From JANQTF01 sp036835375 (lineage in GTDB: Bacteria > Bacteroidota > Bacteroidia > J057), in the NCBI GenBank assembly GCA_036835375.1, contig DAITMB010000037.1, positions 1 through 40,461 of the forward strand: 40,461 bases of DNA. The letters are read 5' to 3'. Of this stretch, positions 1 through 7,265 are shown piece by piece. The notes under the pieces are model-generated. The model made no database searches and was not told the DNA's origin. It saw only the letters and a list, made by a program, of their open reading frames with translations. How positions within the stretch are numbered: position 1 is the stretch's first letter; every line of letters begins with the position of its first letter. Position numbers and translations under genes: made by a program.

Positions 1-500
1 GCGTCGCGGGTGAAGCGCAGGATGCCACACACGCGCCCACTGCGCTGGTTGAGGATCGGGGCGCCGCTCATGCCGGGGCTTACCTGTCCGGCTTTGAGCT
101 TGAGGTAGAGGCGGTTATGCAGGTAGGAGTCGCCTTCGGAGTCGAGGGTGGCGCTGTCACCTTCAGGGGCTTTCTCGCCGTAGGTCCAACTGGCCATGGG
201 GTCGCGCAACTGGTAACCCGCTCCCAGCCACACGAGCGGGTGTGCGTAGGACTCGGTCAGCTCCAGCAGGGCAAGGTCGTCGGGCCGCTCGAAGTGCCGG
301 ATCACCCGCGCCTGTAGCGGAGGGCCGAGGGTCTGGCCTTTCCAGGGCTGCACAGATACGGTTTCGCCCAGCTTCTCGACCACGTGCCAGCAGGTGAGGA
401 TCAGGTGGGGGGCCACGAAGCAGCCGCTGCCGTGCTGACCCTTGGGGCCGACGCGTACCGTTGCGTCCTGCAAGAGGCGAAATAAGTGGTCCTCAGGCAT
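1..500 (-). CDS. trypsin-like serine protease, C-terminus beyond the window edge
   Basis: The first 166 residues of a protein that runs off the left end. It shows a chymotrypsin-fold catalytic triad: His39 in FVAPHLILTCWHVV, Asp75 in RPDDLALLEL, and Ser145 in SPGMSGAPIL, followed by a typical GRVCGILR strand. There is no signal peptide, so it should act in the cytoplasm, unlike most secreted trypsins. The start ATG at 500-498 overlaps the TGA of the Trypco1-like gene (495-493). In related loci such a protease domain is often followed in the same polypeptide by a NACHT/STAND-type NTPase or other effector modules; whether that holds here cannot be seen. Base composition is GC-rich, unlike the cassette at 1522-3265. 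Confidence 0.85.
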   Translation of the reverse strand, partial: MPEDHLFRLLQDATVRVGPKGQHGSGCFVAPHLILTCWHVVEKLGETVSVQPWKGQTLGPPLQARVIRHFERPDDLALLELTESYAHPLVWLGAGYQLRDPMASWTYGEKAPEGDSATLDSEGDSYLHNRLYLKLKAGQVSPGMSGAPILNQRSGRVCGILRFTRD

Positions 501-834
501 GGAGAGCACGCTTGGTGTTTTCCCAGGTGAGGGTGATCTTCAGGTTGGCTTTGCCGGAGCCTTTGACGATGAGGGCAGTAAGCTCGCCCGCTTCGGCACT
601 GATCTCCACTCCAAACTCGATGCTCATCTTGTCGGGTTTGGCGGCGAGGTAGAGGCCGTGGAGGTCTTCGGCCATAGCCGCTACCGTCTGCGTCACCTGC
701 CGGAAATGCGCCTTGACGCGGCCACCGACGGAGACTTCTTCAAAGCCGTCAGCCGGAGCGGGGTTGTAGGCCCAGCGCACGATGCTACCGTCGCTGAGTT
801 CGAGGTCGAGGGTGTCATGGGGTGGTTCTTGCAT
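493..834 (-). CDS. trypsin-co-occurring domain (Trypco1 / CU044_2847-like) protein
   Basis: A 113-residue soluble protein with no signal peptide. The N-terminus has a short beta-rich stretch (LDLELSDGSIVRW). The C-terminal half carries the pattern typical of the Trypco1 family: MSIEFGVEISAEAGELTA followed by ANLKITLTW. Family knowledge: Trypco1 domains occur beside trypsin-like proteases in NTP-dependent conflict (defence or immunity-like) systems and may control or be cut by the protease; the exact role is unproven. I chose the ATG at 834 because an upstream in-frame start at 882 would lie inside the promoter-like sequence. Its stop overlaps the start of the next gene by 8 bases, so the two are probably translationally coupled. 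Family recognition is from memory of the motif. Confidence 0.72.
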   Translation of the reverse strand: MQEPPHDTLDLELSDGSIVRWAYNPAPADGFEEVSVGGRVKAHFRQVTQTVAAMAEDLHGLYLAAKPDKMSIEFGVEISAEAGELTALIVKGSGKANLKITLTWENTKRALHA

Positions 835-849
835 TGCGCTTTTTGTTTT

Positions 850-883
850 CGAACTTACACAAAAAGCACAAAAATGCGGCAAA
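850..883 (-). promoter_or_regulatory. putative Bacteroidota promoter for the Trypco1/protease pair
   Basis: Reading the minus strand, TTTG (883-880) is followed after 22 bases by TAAGTTCG (857-850). This resembles the Bacteroidota -33 TTTG / -7 TAnnTTTG promoter, with one change in the -7 box. The -7 box ends 15 bases before the chosen start codon at 834. Assignment is by pattern only. Confidence 0.45.
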
Positions 884-1047
884 TATCCTCATTTTCCATG
901 GCCAACTTCGCACAGATTGCGAAGGAAGCGACGAGGTAGGCGATCACTACTGAATCTTTTGACGTAGCCAACTAGGTGTTTGTTGATATGAGCTGGCATT
1001 TCCTTCCGGCAAGGTTGAGGTATGTATTGATTTGGATTTTGGACCGA

Positions 1048-1350
1048 GATTATTGGCCGGGATTGCAGCACTTGGTCCGAATCGAACGAACCAAGTAACT
1101 CTTGACTGAACAGAAAACGGAGACCGAAACAGAATTTCACATCACCTCAACAGGCGGAGTGCTGAGGAGTTGCAGGCCTGGGTTCGTGGCCACTGGGGAA
1201 TTGAAAAATAAGCTCCATTGGCGTCTGGACATGGTTTTTGGAGAAGACATGGACTGAAAACGGAGTAAAAATGCATTCCACAACATCGCCTTATTCCGAA
1301 AAGCTGCCCTGAACATCTTGGCGGCCATGAAAGTTTTTACCCAAAATTGA
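1048..1350 (+). pseudogene. remnant of an ISAs1-family (H-repeat type) transposase
   Basis: Translating all three plus frames and joining them gives the C-terminal part of an ISAs1-type DDE transposase. DYWPGLQHLVRIERTK is followed by an in-frame TAA, then LLTEQKTE...FHITS. A frame change leads to SAEELQAWVRGHWGIE, another to NKLHWRLDMVFGEDMD, then a TGA and KRSKNAFHNIALFRKAALNI, ending with TGA at 1348-1350. The WGIEN.LHW.LD...ED core and the NIA..RK.ALNIL tail are characteristic of the family. At least two stops and two frame changes show it is dead. No N-terminal half was recognised upstream and I could not identify terminal inverted repeats. Confidence 0.75.
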
Positions 1351-1521
1351 GCATGAAAAGAATGCGAAAGAAAGCTGCACGCAATTCAATATTCAGATTG
1401 GAGATATTACAAGGCTTGTAGATGTGTTTGCTTTGATAAGGCGTTTCAACCCTTGTTTTTGTTTCAATACTTGCTTACTATTGGCCCATTGTCGAGAATA
1501 AAAAGCTATTTTTTAAGCCCT

Positions 1522-2247
1522 ATGAGCAGACTCCCCTCCGCACCTTTGATCGAGGTTATCTTTGATATCAGGTGGCCGATGGAGACAGAGGATGCACTCA
1601 CTCAGTATGCCTACTTACCCGGAGAGTTGTACGGTCGCCTCAAGGATCGGTATCCTGTTCGGGAAGCTTTGCCTGCTGCGCTGCTTCCAGTAGATCAGGC
1701 CAGAGGATTTGTGGCACATCGTTTTAGGGTAGCAGCTGGTGAGCACCCGCTTGTGCAAGTGGGGCCAGGGGTGCTGACTGTGAATGCGACAGATTCGTCT
1801 TATGAGTGGTCAGACTTTGAGGAAAGGAGTTCTTATGTGATAAATGAATTTCTACAAACTTACTCATCGATACAAGGTGGAAACTTAGTTCTAAATCTGT
1901 TGTATCTTGACTTCCTGCCATTCGATTTTTACACCCACGATATTCAAAATTTTTTGCGTTCAACCCTTCATATAACACTAGATCAGACCTTTTTTAAAAG
2001 CAAAGAGCCAGCAAAGGGACTTCATCTTACCTTGCCGTTTCAGACCGATAGTGGTCTTTTTACGTTTAATATCCAGCAGGCAAATCATTTAGACAAGCAG
2101 GGGCTCATACTACAGTTCTCGATGCGGCATCAGAGCCCCGGTGACTTGACCTCAATAAAAGTCTGGTTGGATCAAGCTCATGGCATATGCAGTAAGGCTT
2201 TTAAAGACCTGACGCGCGGAGAACTATATACATCTTTCAACAAGTAA
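1522..2247 (+). CDS. TIGR04255-like protein of unknown function
   Basis: A 241-residue soluble protein, AT-richer than its surroundings. The opening LPSAPLIEVIFDIRWP and the ending with KVWLDQAHGICSKAFKDL match the pattern I associate with the sporadically distributed TIGR04255 family (about 250-270 residues, function unknown). The start at 1522 is preferred over the upstream ATG at 1453 because the family begins a few residues before the PL.EV.F motif. No signal peptide or membrane segment is seen. It is the first gene of a tight three-gene cassette: the next start follows after 2 bases. The patchy distribution of the family, the AT-rich composition and the neighbouring IS remnant suggest acquired DNA (inference). 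Confidence 0.7.
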   Translation: MSRLPSAPLIEVIFDIRWPMETEDALTQYAYLPGELYGRLKDRYPVREALPAALLPVDQARGFVAHRFRVAAGEHPLVQVGPGVLTVNATDSSYEWSDFEERSSYVINEFLQTYSSIQGGNLVLNLLYLDFLPFDFYTHDIQNFLRSTLHITLDQTFFKSKEPAKGLHLTLPFQTDSGLFTFNIQQANHLDKQGLILQFSMRHQSPGDLTSIKVWLDQAHGICSKAFKDLTRGELYTSFNK

Positions 2248-2249
2248 TT

Positions 2250-2654
2250 ATGATTACGCCACCACCTCCTTCTTATCCCTATCTTCATTCGTCTGCTATT
2301 ATATATCAGCTTTCTGAACAGGACATGTGCTTAGACACATCATCGGTCGTAGTATCAAGTAAAGTCCCATCACACGGGAGTAAAGGTGGAGTGCGCCAAG
2401 GCATTCAAGAAGTTCTTGTCCCTGAGACGAGTACAACTTTCATACCTGAGTTCTCCATAGCTCGATACGGAGCAACTCTGGTTCCCACGTCAGTTGAGCT
2501 GGCACCGGAAGCCGAGGAAATAAGATTGGATGAAAACTGGTTTTTCAAGCCCAAGCCCGTCCGCCGAGAGCGCATCGAAGCGATCATAAATGAAGTCAGG
2601 GAAGGACACCTTAAAAATGTATCCTTGAGTCCCCTTGAGGATTCTGAATATTGA
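2250..2654 (+). CDS. hypothetical protein, middle gene of the TIGR04255 cassette
   Basis: A 134-residue protein that I do not recognise. It starts 2 bases after the upstream stop, with a proline-rich N-terminus (MITPPPPSYPYLHSS). The middle is low in charge and rich in Ser, Val and Thr. The C-terminal third is charged and probably helical (RRERIEAIINEVREGHL), which could be a small regulatory or partner-binding tail. There is no signal peptide and no cysteine pair. Its TGA overlaps a possible TTG start of the next gene by four bases. The spacing argues that it is real and co-translated with both neighbours, although its sequence alone gives no function. Confidence 0.6.
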   Translation: MITPPPPSYPYLHSSAIIYQLSEQDMCLDTSSVVVSSKVPSHGSKGGVRQGIQEVLVPETSTTFIPEFSIARYGATLVPTSVELAPEAEEIRLDENWFFKPKPVRRERIEAIINEVREGHLKNVSLSPLEDSEY

Positions 2655-3265
2655 TCCCAATGGACAAAGACTGGTATGAACAAATTCCGCCGGGCGATCA
2701 CTCGATATTACAAGGAGACCTTGTAGGCAAATGCCCCATTGTGATTCCTCCAGGGGTAATCGCTCCCAAAGAAAGAATACTTGTCGATGTTGAATTGTTC
2801 GATGTGGTTGTTCTCACACAGTCTTGTGATTTGGAAAATGGTAAAGCAGAAATCGTTCTCGTATGTCCTTTATATTCTTTTCAGGACTTTTGCAAGCAGT
2901 TGCCGGCTCAGGAACAAAGTTCCCAGAAGGCCATTTCCAGTAGGTTCAAGCGGTTGAAAGACGGGTACGAGCCTGCTCACCACTTACTCCACAAAACGAG
3001 ATTTTCAGGCAGAGAAGACTTCTGGATTACAGATTTTCGATCGGTTTACGGCATTCATTTTGAAGGCCTCAAGGCTCACATCTCTTCTGGTGCATTACGG
3101 ATTCGGCTCCTTTCCCCCTACCGGGAGCATCTTGCTCAAGCATTTGCCCGTTTTATGATGCGCGTTGGGCTACCCCAAAATATTCCAGATCTAACTAAAG
3201 AGGAAGCCCAAACTTATGCAGATGATTGTAAGCCCGGTAGTGCTACGCAACCTGTTACAACTTAA
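2651..3265 (+). CDS. hypothetical protein, third gene of the TIGR04255 cassette
   Basis: About 200 residues, soluble, family name unknown to me. The N-terminal part contains ILQGDLVGKCPIVIPPG, then VDVELFDVVVLTQSCDLE and IVLVCPLYSF. This combination of a QGD.....CPI strand and V.LTQSCDLE looks like a conserved core and I have the impression of having seen it in uncharacterised proteins. The C-terminal half (LRIRLLSPYREHLAQAFARFMMRVGLP) resembles a helix that packs against a small domain. Two starts are possible: TTG at 2651, overlapping the previous stop as TTGA, or ATG at 2660 five bases downstream; the ATG is as likely. It is the last gene of the cassette and no clear terminator follows. 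Confidence 0.6.
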   Translation: MIPMDKDWYEQIPPGDHSILQGDLVGKCPIVIPPGVIAPKERILVDVELFDVVVLTQSCDLENGKAEIVLVCPLYSFQDFCKQLPAQEQSSQKAISSRFKRLKDGYEPAHHLLHKTRFSGREDFWITDFRSVYGIHFEGLKAHISSGALRIRLLSPYREHLAQAFARFMMRVGLPQNIPDLTKEEAQTYADDCKPGSATQPVTT

Positions 3266-3469
3266 GGATGTCTGGCTAAAAAGGCATTTCTCAGAATAGT
3301 GCATTCTGCAGCGGAGCTGAAGATACTCTTCACATGTCTGGGAGCCTAATACAAATCCGGGACCTGATGCGAGTTGCGAACCCTCGCTATTCGAATGCTA
3401 TTCGCAAATCGCTTAGCGTTCTTCAGCAACGTATGGAAAGCTAAAGCCCAAGTCCCAGTCCCACCAAGC

Positions 3470-3783
3470 CTAGGCAGCAGCAATGCGCACCATTCTCACC
3501 TGGTGAAAAAATCCATCGTGGATCTCCACATAGTAGATCCCTGCACTTAGATTGCTGATATTTACGTCGAGGCGAAATTCTCCCGGATTGGTGAACCGAT
3601 CGTAGTGCCAAATCTCGGTGCCGTGTGAATCGGTGAGGCGAAGAATGGAGCCTGCAGGATTGTAGGCAGTAAGTTCCACCTCTTCGGTGAGGGTATCGGC
3701 CTGTGGGGAGAGGTGAAAACAAATTGGCGACCGTTTGGAGCCTTCCCGATGTCGATGGCGAGGTTGATTTTGATTAATACCAT
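3470..3783 (-). pseudogene. small type IX secretion C-terminal sorting-domain protein with frameshift
   Basis: From the ATG at 3783 the minus strand reads MVLIKINLAIDIG...APNGRQFVFTSP. A one-base frame change near 3705-3713 is then needed to continue as QADTLTEEVELTAYNPAG...LSAGIYYVEIHDG...RMVRIAAA, stop at 3472-3470. The second part has the shape of a T9SS C-terminal sorting domain (YNPAG.I, NLSAGIYYVEI). Only about 100 residues would be encoded, so it is either a stand-alone domain or the 3' end of a larger lost gene. The frameshift sits in a CTCCCC-type run and could be a sequencing error instead of a real mutation. Confidence 0.55.
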
Positions 3784-3800
3784 TTTATTATCCGTTTATT

Positions 3801-4319
3801 TCATTGTTTGAGATGTTGTTCAAAAATCAGGCCAGTGATTCGGTTGGTTTGAGAAAAAAAGGATATTTTTCTATGGAAAATATGAATTCTATCTATATAT
3901 TTATGTCTTTTTTTTATTTGGGCAGAAATATGGCGAAAATTGGGCGTGGCAGCCGATTTGCCTTCCCATCCCTGGTACACAGCCGCCTTGAGTACCACAT
4001 CTTCCGGCCAACCCAACTCCCGCATGGTGGTCCTGCGAAAGGCGGATAGGCAACAGCATTTCCTGACTTGCCACACCGATTTTCGGGCCCAAAAGGTCAC
4101 AGAGCTCATCGCTAACCCCGCTGGCAGTGGCTTTTCTTGGATTCTGTCGACAAAAGGCCGCAATCCAGCAACCGAGCTTCTTTCTCTCACTTGAAGGAAC
4201 TCAGCGCAATAGTCGGAAGCTCTGGCGATGATGGATGCTGCTGCCATGAAGTTCAATGGCGGCACGGTGAGCTTGGGTAGGATAGCCTTTATTTTGGGCC
4301 CAATGGTACGCCGGAAAGG
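3801..4319 (-). pseudogene. post-gap segment, possible damaged 3' part of an RNase H-type gene
   Basis: The minus-strand frame that continues from the rnhB 5' part across the N run contains NFMAAASIIARASDY, which resembles the conserved AAASILAK motif of RNase HII (or ASIIAR of RNase HIII). Beyond it the usual RNase HII ending (a KGYPT..H motif and a final HR.SF) is not seen in any frame. Another frame gives ASGVSDELCDLLGPKIG, so a frame change may exist. The tail after about 4000 is Lys- and Phe-rich and looks non-coding. Either this is a broken rnhB 3' end or two contigs were joined wrongly at the gap. Confidence 0.35.
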
Positions 4320-4419
4320 NNNNNNNNNNNNNNNNNNNNNNNNNNNNNNNNNNNNNNNNNNNNNNNNNNNNNNNNNNNNNNNNNNNNNNNNNNNNNNNNN
4401 NNNNNNNNNNNNNNNNNNN
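4320..4419. other. assembly gap (100 N) inside rnhB
   Basis: Exactly 100 N, so the true distance is unknown. The gap begins about 82 residues into RNase HII, before the second half of the active site. Confidence 0.98.
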
Positions 4420-4667
4420 ATGCCGATGGCCCAGGCAATGGCTTGGCGCTCAATTTTGGGTCGCATAGCAATGCGCTGATCGTGGGTCAGGAGCTTGGAG
4501 TCGATGAGGCCCGGCAAATGCACCTGATCTGGCAAGATCACCGCCGCAGCGACGACCGGACCTGCCAAACAACCGCGACCCGCCTCATCCACGCCAGCTT
4601 CCAGGCAGCCATCAGTAGTGACGCGGAGCGCCAAGGCCTTGAAAGGTTCCTTGATCGTTACTTTCAT
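4420..4667 (-). CDS. rnhB: ribonuclease HII, N-terminal part interrupted by an assembly gap
   Basis: RNase HII removes ribonucleotides from DNA duplexes and RNA from RNA-DNA hybrids in the cytoplasm. The visible 82 residues include the hallmark EAGVDEAGRGCLAGPVVAAA, whose Asp27 and Glu28 are the first metal-binding catalytic pair. This is followed by LPGLIDSKLL and the IERQAIAWAIG strand, in the order expected for the family. The ATG at 4667 is preferred over a TTG one codon upstream. The gene starts 11 bases after the upstream lipoprotein stop, so it is the last gene of a three-gene operon with the L,D-transpeptidase. The remaining catalytic Asp residues would lie in or after the gap. Confidence 0.88.
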
Positions 4668-4678
4668 CAATGCTATGG

Positions 4679-5200
4679 TTATTGGCTGTCGCTTGGCATG
4701 AGATTGTCGTCACGGATGAGGCCACTGCCGATGAGGCTGTCCTCTTCCAGGAGGCTTCGCTCGATCGCACGCAGGTCATGGGCAGTCGTGTCGGATTCTT
4801 CCAACTCACGGAGTTCGTGCCAAAGCATACCTGCGTCCGGCACAGCAGAAGCCGAGCTCAGGTCCACCAGCCATTTCTCCTCTTGCAAGACCAAGTCGAG
4901 GGTGTCTTGGCCATAACCTTGAAGGGCATAGAGAACAGATGCCTTGTCACCATCCCAAATAACTTTCTCGAGGGTGAATTTTTCGGGGAACTCGCCTTCA
5001 CTCTCGGTCAGCACCATCATTTCCAAGTCTTCCAGACGATCGCGACTTTCGGGAGCGACCCATTGGGAGGCACTGGTGAAGTCTCCCTGAAGCCTGGCTT
5101 CCAGGTAAGCATTGGCGCTCAAGCGCACGGCAGCCTCATCTTTTTCGCAGCTCAAGAGGCAGATCACGAATAGACCAAGGAAAAAAATTGACTTGTTCAT
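4679..5200 (-). CDS. small lipoprotein with a DUF4878/NTF2-like fold (putative)
   Basis: A 173-residue lipoprotein. The signal peptide ends in the lipobox LLSC with Cys18 as the lipid-bearing residue. The region YLEARLQGDFTSASQWV, followed by alternating strands (FTLEKVIWDGDKASVLYAL, DTLDLVLQEEKWLVDL), matches the layout of DUF4878-type NTF2-like proteins; this is a fold guess from pattern. The C-terminus is acidic and likely disordered. It lies 12 bases after the L,D-transpeptidase stop and 11 bases before rnhB, so it is co-transcribed with both. It probably faces the periplasm from a membrane anchor; a binding or processing partner for the transpeptidase is possible but not shown. Confidence 0.75.
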   Translation of the reverse strand: MNKSIFFLGLFVICLLSCEKDEAAVRLSANAYLEARLQGDFTSASQWVAPESRDRLEDLEMMVLTESEGEFPEKFTLEKVIWDGDKASVLYALQGYGQDTLDLVLQEEKWLVDLSSASAVPDAGMLWHELRELEESDTTAHDLRAIERSLLEEDSLIGSGLIRDDNLMPSDSQ

Positions 5201-5212
5201 GGTAGAAAAAAA

Positions 5213-5824
5213 TCATGGGAGAATGAGCACCAAACGCCCAACAGGGGTTTGATCATATAAGGCGAGCACCTCTCGGTTATACATTCGGATGCAGCCATGA
5301 GAGGCGGGACGCCCGATCAGGCCCTCTTCGGGGGTGCCGTGAATGTAAATGTATCGATTATAGGAATCAACATTGCCGCCCCGATTCACGCCCGTTTCCA
5401 GCCCTTCGAGCCAGAGGACACGGGTCGTGACGTGATCTTCCTCTACATCAATGGGATCGGTGAAAATGGTGGCTACCTTACCGATATACTGTCTTGATTG
5501 AAGGATTCCCCCCAAGGGAACTCCGTCGCCATGACGTTCTTTGACGCGATGAAGTCCCAACGGTGTTTGGTTAGATCCGCTCCGGTTTCCAGCGCCCAGC
5601 GCAGACCCAGAGATATGGTATTCCTCTACTACCGTGTCGTTGACGATCAAGTACATGCATTGATGGCGCAGCGATACGAGCAGCAGGGTATCCACAGACT
5701 CCTCTATGCCCTTTTGCTGAAAATAGGACCGGACTTGTGAGCCCCATTCCTCCTGTGCCTGAGCCACCGGAGCGTAAAAAAGGCCCAATAAGCACAAGGT
5801 CAATCCCCAATTCCATTCTGACAT
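5213..5824 (-). CDS. exported L,D-transpeptidase (YkuD domain)
   Basis: A 203-residue exported enzyme that would form 3-3 peptidoglycan cross-links or attach proteins to the wall. The signal peptide (APVAQAQ) has its cleavage site near residue 23. The catalytic signature is present: His162 in IHGT and SHGCIRM at 175-181 with nucleophile Cys178. There are no LysM or peptidoglycan-binding modules, so this is a minimal YkuD enzyme. It contains long loops around 95-150, as in many Bacteroidota YkuD proteins. It is the first gene of the operon with the lipoprotein and rnhB. The next upstream gene (6171) is divergent, with about 345 bases between them. Confidence 0.9.
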   Translation of the reverse strand: MSEWNWGLTLCLLGLFYAPVAQAQEEWGSQVRSYFQQKGIEESVDTLLLVSLRHQCMYLIVNDTVVEEYHISGSALGAGNRSGSNQTPLGLHRVKERHGDGVPLGGILQSRQYIGKVATIFTDPIDVEEDHVTTRVLWLEGLETGVNRGGNVDSYNRYIYIHGTPEEGLIGRPASHGCIRMYNREVLALYDQTPVGRLVLILP

Positions 5825-6170
5825 ACGATCCTAATCATTTTGATAAACACCAGTTGGAAGCTCGTAAGCACGATCCCTAATCCAAAGCAAGGTACCAGAA
5901 AGGAAAATGAAAACAAGCGCGTGGTAAGGGCGTCCTGACCTTTCTCGACCGCTAAGGGAAGATATCCAGAATCCAGCGATTCTTCATTGCTTTGCGCAAG
6001 GATATTTGAATGAGGGGTTTCCTGAGGCAATCAATTCCTTGCAATACCGCTCGTGCAGCTGGGAGCTGCCTTGCTATTTTCTTTCTCATTTCGCCTCAAG
6101 ATGTATATTGGCCCTCACAACGAATAAAAAAGCTGATTATCTCCTCATGACCAAACTACTTGTCGAACAT
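5825..6170. other. divergent intergenic region
   Basis: This region separates the L,D-transpeptidase (minus) from the exported protein at 6171 (plus) and should hold both promoters. I see no well-spaced TTTG/TAnnTTTG pair; TATATTGG near 6100 is the closest -7-like word for the plus gene. No RNA gene is recognised. Confidence 0.4.
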
Positions 6171-6707
6171 ATGAGAATCTGTGTGTGTCTCCTTGCTTTG
6201 TGTAGCGCTTTGGGCGTGCAAGCCCAGATGTCGGATCAGCGGGCCGTGCCGCGTTTGAGTGTAATTGCACCTGCCCTCGGCATTGAAATTCCTGCCGGGC
6301 CTGCCCTCACGGTTCTGCTACAAACCACTTTGGGTCTTCGTCCGGAGGTGGTCAGTACGCTGAACAACATTGAGACCCAAATTCTGGTCACGCCCCAGCT
6401 CAGCATTCAGCCCCGCTACTACTTCGATTTGCTCTCCAGAGAAGCGGATGGGAAGCAGGTGGTAGATTATGCCGCTGACTTTTTTTCGCTGGATATGAAC
6501 TACGGGCGGGTGTTGTCGGCTACGGGCAACTTTAATCGACTCGTGGTCATGCCTGCGATAGGGTTGCAGCGAAATTTTGGAAGGCGGGGCTACATAGCGT
6601 TGCAGGCAGGCCCAGCTTTTAGCTTCGGGAGTCGCCTGGTCGTTCAGGGAAATCTCATCACCATTGGAGGTCAACTCCACATGGGCTGGCGGCTGGGCGC
6701 TCGATAA
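6171..6707 (+). CDS. exported outer-membrane barrel-like protein, function unknown
   Basis: 178 residues from the ATG at 6171, which gives a standard signal peptide (MRICVCLLALCSALGVQAQ). An in-frame ATG at 6147 would add eight residues including an acidic one. The mature part is built from alternating hydrophobic strands joined by turns: LSVIAPALGIEI, TQILVTPQLSIQPRYYF, RLVVMPAIGLQRNFG, YIALQAGPAFSFGS, LITIGGQLHMGW. This is the pattern of a small beta-barrel of the outer-membrane protein type. No enzyme motif is visible. It is transcribed alone, convergent with the phosphatase at 6732-7265 and only 24 bases from it. Confidence 0.65.
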   Translation: MRICVCLLALCSALGVQAQMSDQRAVPRLSVIAPALGIEIPAGPALTVLLQTTLGLRPEVVSTLNNIETQILVTPQLSIQPRYYFDLLSREADGKQVVDYAADFFSLDMNYGRVLSATGNFNRLVVMPAIGLQRNFGRRGYIALQAGPAFSFGSRLVVQGNLITIGGQLHMGWRLGAR

Positions 6708-6731
6708 CTCACGTGAGTGACTGGATTCGCC

Positions 6732-7265
6732 TCAAAAAATCTGCATCTCTGCCCAGGTGCTGTCTCCCCGAATCTTGACAAGAAACAATTTGTCGTATTC
6801 ATCCGGTCCGAGGCTCTTCAGCGGCGGCGTAGCGCCAAGTGCCTCCATCATGGGTATCAGGTTGTCCCCATGCCCACAGATGAGCCAATTTCGGCCTTCA
6901 CCTTCTACGAGCATCTCGTCTAACATCGGTTGCCATTGATGCCAGTCGTAGGTCTGCACCGTCAACCCATGTCCGGCGGCCACACCGACGACCGTGCCCA
7001 TATTTCGCTGGTATTCTGTACTGTAAACGCCATCCAATGTGACCTCTTGCAGCAAAAAGGATAACTTCATGGCACGCTTTTGCCCCTCAACAGTCAGCGG
7101 CGGGTTGTCCGTCGTATCCTGCATATCTTTTTCTGCGTGGCGTACGAAGTAAAATATGGTAGTATCTTTTTCCCCTTGCCGAGGCTGCTCGTTGCATGAA
7201 AAGAGGCAGGCAAGGAATGACAAGAGCATTCCCGCGGTCAAAAAGAAAGTGAATGTCTGATTCAT
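6732..7265 (-). CDS. lipoprotein histidine phosphatase (phosphoglycerate-mutase-like)
   Basis: A 177-residue lipoprotein with lipobox CLFSC (Cys24). The mature domain carries the branch-2-type histidine phosphatase signature FVRHAEKD, with Arg42 and nucleophile His43, and the second catalytic His132 in LICGHGDN. The short length and RHAEK motif resemble SixA-like or Bacteroidota phosphoglycerate-mutase-like lipoproteins. The substrate cannot be deduced; an envelope phosphoester is likely because the protein is anchored outside the cytoplasm. It is monocistronic as far as can be seen. Confidence 0.85.
   Translation of the reverse strand: MNQTFTFFLTAGMLLSFLACLFSCNEQPRQGEKDTTIFYFVRHAEKDMQDTTDNPPLTVEGQKRAMKLSFLLQEVTLDGVYSTEYQRNMGTVVGVAAGHGLTVQTYDWHQWQPMLDEMLVEGEGRNWLICGHGDNLIPMMEALGATPPLKSLGPDEYDKLFLVKIRGDSTWAEMQIF

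Noticed and set aside
442..939. Plus-strand frame of 165 codons opposite the protease and Trypco1-like genes
   Set aside because: It is the antisense shadow of two genes whose minus-strand products show clear family motifs.
5800..6030. 76-codon minus-strand frame with a hydrophobic segment upstream of the L,D-transpeptidase
   Set aside because: Needs a TTG start, overlaps the transpeptidase start, and shows no recognisable features. It could still be a small membrane protein but I cannot support it.
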